A DNA stretch of 7,021 nucleotides, from contig PKWF01000304.1 in assembly GCA_003133185.1 (NCBI GenBank), positions 454-7,474 on the forward strand, read 5' to 3'. Below, piece after piece: positions 6,001-7,021 of this stretch. Below the pieces are notes generated by a model that worked only from the letters and a program-made list of their open reading frames with translations, was not told the origin of the DNA and did no database searches. Source of the stretch: Vulcanimicrobiota bacterium (lineage in GTDB: Bacteria; Vulcanimicrobiota; Vulcanimicrobiia; Vulcanimicrobiales; Vulcanimicrobiaceae). Position numbers and translations under genes: made by a program. The stretch's first letter is position 1. The number at the start of each line of letters is the position of its first letter.

Positions 6001-6777
6001 GCGTGCTACAACAAGAATGGAATCCCGAAGGCTCCACTGCCCGGCGGCGGCTGCAAACCGGGTGAGATCGCGAACCCTTATTGGAATGCAGCGCCGCAAG
6101 CACTAGTGAATACCGCGCAGAACTTCCCAACATACGACACGTTCCCGGGCTCGCTCGGACTTGCCGCGCAAGGCTTCGGCTCGCCGTACGTTGGAACGTT
6201 GCTGGTGAACTACAAGCACCAGCGGTTCGCAATAACGCCGTCGCTGCAGTTCCAAGGCGGTGGCAAGTACGGCATCCCGATTACCGAGGCCGGCATCGAC
6301 CCCGCTAGCGGTTGCGGTAAGCCGCTCTTCGGCGACCGTTACAATGCATCAACGTGCCCGGGCGTCGTCGACATTCCGAATCCATTTACCGGGGTGTTCG
6401 ATCCGATCGGTGCCTTCACAGAACCCAACGAGCTGATCGCCAATCTGCAACTCTCCTACGACGTTAGCCCGCGGATTCAAATCGTCGGACAGCTCACCAA
6501 CATCGTGAACTACTGTTGGGGCGGTACGCAGACGCCGTGGACCTTCAACGACGGCAACATCTGCTCTTACTCCAACGTGGAGGGTACGGTCTATCCCGTC
6601 GCACCATACGGGACTCCGGGCGCGATCGTCAATCCGCCGGGCAATCCGGGGTCGCAAATCCAGCCGTTTCGGAAGTTCCCCTATGAGCCTCAGCTAGGGC
6701 CTGCGATCATCGACGCGCTAAACGGCTCTTATAAAACGCCGCTCAATTTCTACGTCACGGCAAATCTCAAACTGTAA
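3001..6777 (+). CDS. TonB-dependent outer-membrane receptor, Oar-like, with N-terminal carboxypeptidase-regulatory-like domain
   Basis: A 1258-residue outer-membrane protein that would import an unidentified ligand using energy from TonB-ExbB-ExbD. A signal peptide (basic MIRRPLRH, then a hydrophobic core) probably ends at ALA-G, residues 26-29. Residues about 31-115 form a CarboxypepD_reg-like beta-sandwich (GSVTDADTSVPVAGAQVTV, later GYQPVSV). A short linker (about 116-140) would carry the TonB box; TADVYSIN near 135-142 is only a guess at it. The plug spans about 128-250, with NIRGGDYDQVGYEFDGVPVN (IRG at 187-189, D200). The rest is a large aromatic, Asn/Gly-rich beta-barrel ending in YVTANLKL, with a terminal Leu where many outer-membrane proteins have Phe. 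The mature protein has 20 cysteines in ten close pairs, all from residue 420 on. The frame is unbroken over 3.8 kb and GC-ending codons dominate. It stands alone between the divergent region and a terminator, upstream of a lipoprotein gene. The substrate cannot be read from the sequence. Confidence 0.93.
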   Translation: MIRRPLRHLVTALTLLVAFVCQETWALAGVTGGLTGSVTDADTSVPVAGAQVTVTSPSQSATTTTDAAGHFGFLTLAPDTYTITVSKSGYQPVSVPGQVVFADTVQSVPVRVLKTLRTIARVTSTAGSALVKSGTTADVYSINATTQAASGALGGGGLINQAYSAISTVPGAYVIPNQTGYYATINIRGGDYDQVGYEFDGVPVNRSFDNYASSSASSLGNAEVQVYTGANPANSEGQGLSGFVNQVIKTGTFPGYGTGSLGIGTPAFYHRAAIEIGGSTPDRLFSYYVGIAGLNQSFNYINNNNGSEYDNWLGPVIGIVGNPIGGVPNPYSQKFAPGWSLFYGGLGNTYFPLGPAGNYPNNDASIGTASIYGRDTVINFHIGIPHHNDAGRDDIQLLYDDEALKNQFYISANDIASPFCTGPAAVSGAACMYAINGETLSTLAGPTSVPYGTSLPVTFDNTYTWGCGSSVGKTFNYNGLNSLRSCVKPYGFPNGVNVGSPTNPSVIPPNSRDQSYNDTAITKIQYTKNFGSSAFLRLYGFTFYSDWFLNGPYDTNFCFFFCPLAPDYELNTHTRGLSLEFQDQLNEQNLLTVAGSFTTARIVRDNNGFYNLGAEGSYANIVNAAAPYSGYCYSPSTTTSGSTPVNCNNDKIPLGPGYNVAPVGSSCAIPGKPQLGSACTYMISENGLNGTYSGTIPNFYGASITDQYRPTDKWLLNVGVRLDSFGFVGQNTVTPPLGGSAAARQFWFNAYNLDNCVNNATGAPYVPNNYVPGTPCPTGSHSANVENTPANFTYNIYQPRVAGTYTSNPNDVFRFSYGRYTEAPNTAFEQYNTRQEDLADYIGSHFLQFGRNSPGYPILPPTSINSDLSWEHRVKNTDWSFKLTPFLRQTQDQIQQFFLIPQNGFVSGLNVGSQRSEGVEFQLQKGDFSRDGVSGLLSFAYTNSYVHYGPIAAGASGSTVLAPINGSIAEYNAYTRYCVMHPGGPNTMCGGSTSANGPANACYNKNGIPKAPLPGGGCKPGEIANPYWNAAPQALVNTAQNFPTYDTFPGSLGLAAQGFGSPYVGTLLVNYKHQRFAITPSLQFQGGGKYGIPITEAGIDPASGCGKPLFGDRYNASTCPGVVDIPNPFTGVFDPIGAFTEPNELIANLQLSYDVSPRIQIVGQLTNIVNYCWGGTQTPWTFNDGNICSYSNVEGTVYPVAPYGTPGAIVNPPGNPGSQIQPFRKFPYEPQLGPAIIDALNGSYKTPLNFYVTANLKL

Positions 6778-6799
6778 GCGATAACGCGCTTAGGCACGG

Positions 6800-6835
6800 C
6801 GAGGCCTCCGTCGCATGACGGGGCCTCGTTCTTTT
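6800..6835 (+). terminator. Strong intrinsic terminator after the receptor gene
   Basis: CGAGGCC (6800-6806) pairs with GGCCTCG (6822-6828), and CCGTC (6808-6812) pairs with GACGG (6817-6821). This makes a 12-bp stem with one bulged T at 6807 and a GCAT loop. TTCTTTT (6829-6835) follows directly. It starts 22 nt after the receptor stop and makes the receptor a single-gene transcript on its 3' side. Confidence 0.9.
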
Positions 6836-6952
6836 ACTAGGAGGCCTGCGTAAGCTCGCGGATTCATATGCACTCACTCCGCTGGGATAGCGCCGCGGCG
6901 CGGCGAACGTACTTAGCCGCTGATCAGTTCACGGATCGAAGGAGCAAGGCAG
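6836..6952 (+). promoter_or_regulatory. Promoter-containing spacer before the lipoprotein gene
   Basis: These 117 bases after the terminator must hold the start signals for the next gene. A clear Shine-Dalgarno AAGGAG (6939-6944) lies 8 nt before ATG 6953. A perfect 10-bp palindrome CGCCGCGGCG sits at 6891-6900 and might be an operator or simply GC-rich sequence. I see no convincing -35/-10 pair. Confidence 0.45.
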
Positions 6953-7021
6953 ATGAAGACCTTAGACTTTGGCCGCCGTGGGTTAGGCATCTGCGTGGCC
7001 GCGGCGATGCTCGCCGGCTGC
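6953..7021 (+). CDS. Lipoprotein, N-terminal fragment cut by the window edge
   Basis: ATG 6953 opens 23 codons reading MKTLDFGRRGLGICVAAAMLAGC before the window ends. It has a positively charged start with an RR pair, a hydrophobic stretch and the lipobox LAGC. C23 would be the lipidated cysteine cleaved by signal peptidase II. The Arg-Arg is not followed by the usual Tat consensus, so Sec export is the simpler reading. AAGGAG 8 nt upstream supports the start. The mature protein is outside the window, so its function is unknown. The gene follows the receptor but is separated from it by a strong terminator, so it has its own promoter. Confidence 0.75.
   Translation, partial: MKTLDFGRRGLGICVAAAMLAGC

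Noticed and set aside
6868..7021. Plus-strand open frame from ATG 6868 to the window end
   Set aside because: It has no ribosome binding site and overlaps, in another frame, the lipoprotein start that has both a Shine-Dalgarno and a lipobox.
1..7021. CRISPR arrays, tRNA or rRNA genes, insertion sequences
   Set aside because: I saw no regularly spaced repeats, no tRNA cloverleaf or TTC-loop sequence, no rRNA sequence, and no transposase or terminal inverted repeats.

Overview
This is a GC-rich window (roughly 60% GC by eye) from a diderm bacterium. An outer-membrane TonB-dependent receptor and a lipoprotein signal peptide both require an outer membrane. The receptor carries an N-terminal carboxypeptidase-regulatory-like (Oar-type) domain. 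Together with the twin-Arg-Arg lipoprotein leader, this recalls Eremiobacterota/Vulcanimicrobiota (WPS-2), with Acidobacteriota as an alternative. That placement is from memory of protein style and is weak.

Left half, minus strand (60-2625): a two-gene unit read right to left. The upstream gene encodes a ferritin-like (VioB/iminophenyl-pyruvate dimer synthase-type) helical region, then a CDGSH iron-sulfur domain, a divergent 4Fe-4S (Fer4_19) domain and a second CDGSH domain. Six bases after its stop begins a 3-methyladenine DNA glycosylase (Mpg/AAG family). Both genes are interrupted by what looks like a single missing base. In the first, the ferritin-like part and the iron-sulfur part lie in different frames (junction about 1255-1300). 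In the second, the last ~27 residues of the glycosylase lie in another frame (junction about 140). Restoring one base in each gives proteins of 658 and 194 residues. Each is either a real lesion or a consensus error in short G/C runs. The first 59 bases may be the tail of a convergent plus-strand gene.

Centre (2626-3000): a divergent intergenic region dense in dyad symmetry. Read on the minus strand, a 13-nt inverted repeat encloses about 60 nt of smaller hairpins. It is followed at once by an intrinsic-terminator-like hairpin with a U-rich tail, about 80 nt before the ferritin/CDGSH start. This is the layout of a transcription-attenuation leader, but it matches no riboswitch consensus I recognise. 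On the plus strand there is an 8-bp inverted repeat, a short tandem repeat, mutually exclusive GC hairpins and then a near-perfect Shine-Dalgarno for the receptor.

Right half, plus strand (3001-7021): one intact 1258-residue TonB-dependent receptor, closed by a strong intrinsic terminator. Its mature part has exactly 20 cysteines, arranged as ten close pairs and all in the barrel half. The window ends in the first 23 codons of a lipoprotein whose last visible residue is the lipobox cysteine. The likely themes are iron-sulfur/oxidative or metal handling plus DNA alkylation repair on the left, and outer-membrane uptake on the right. No link between the two halves is shown beyond the shared intergenic region.
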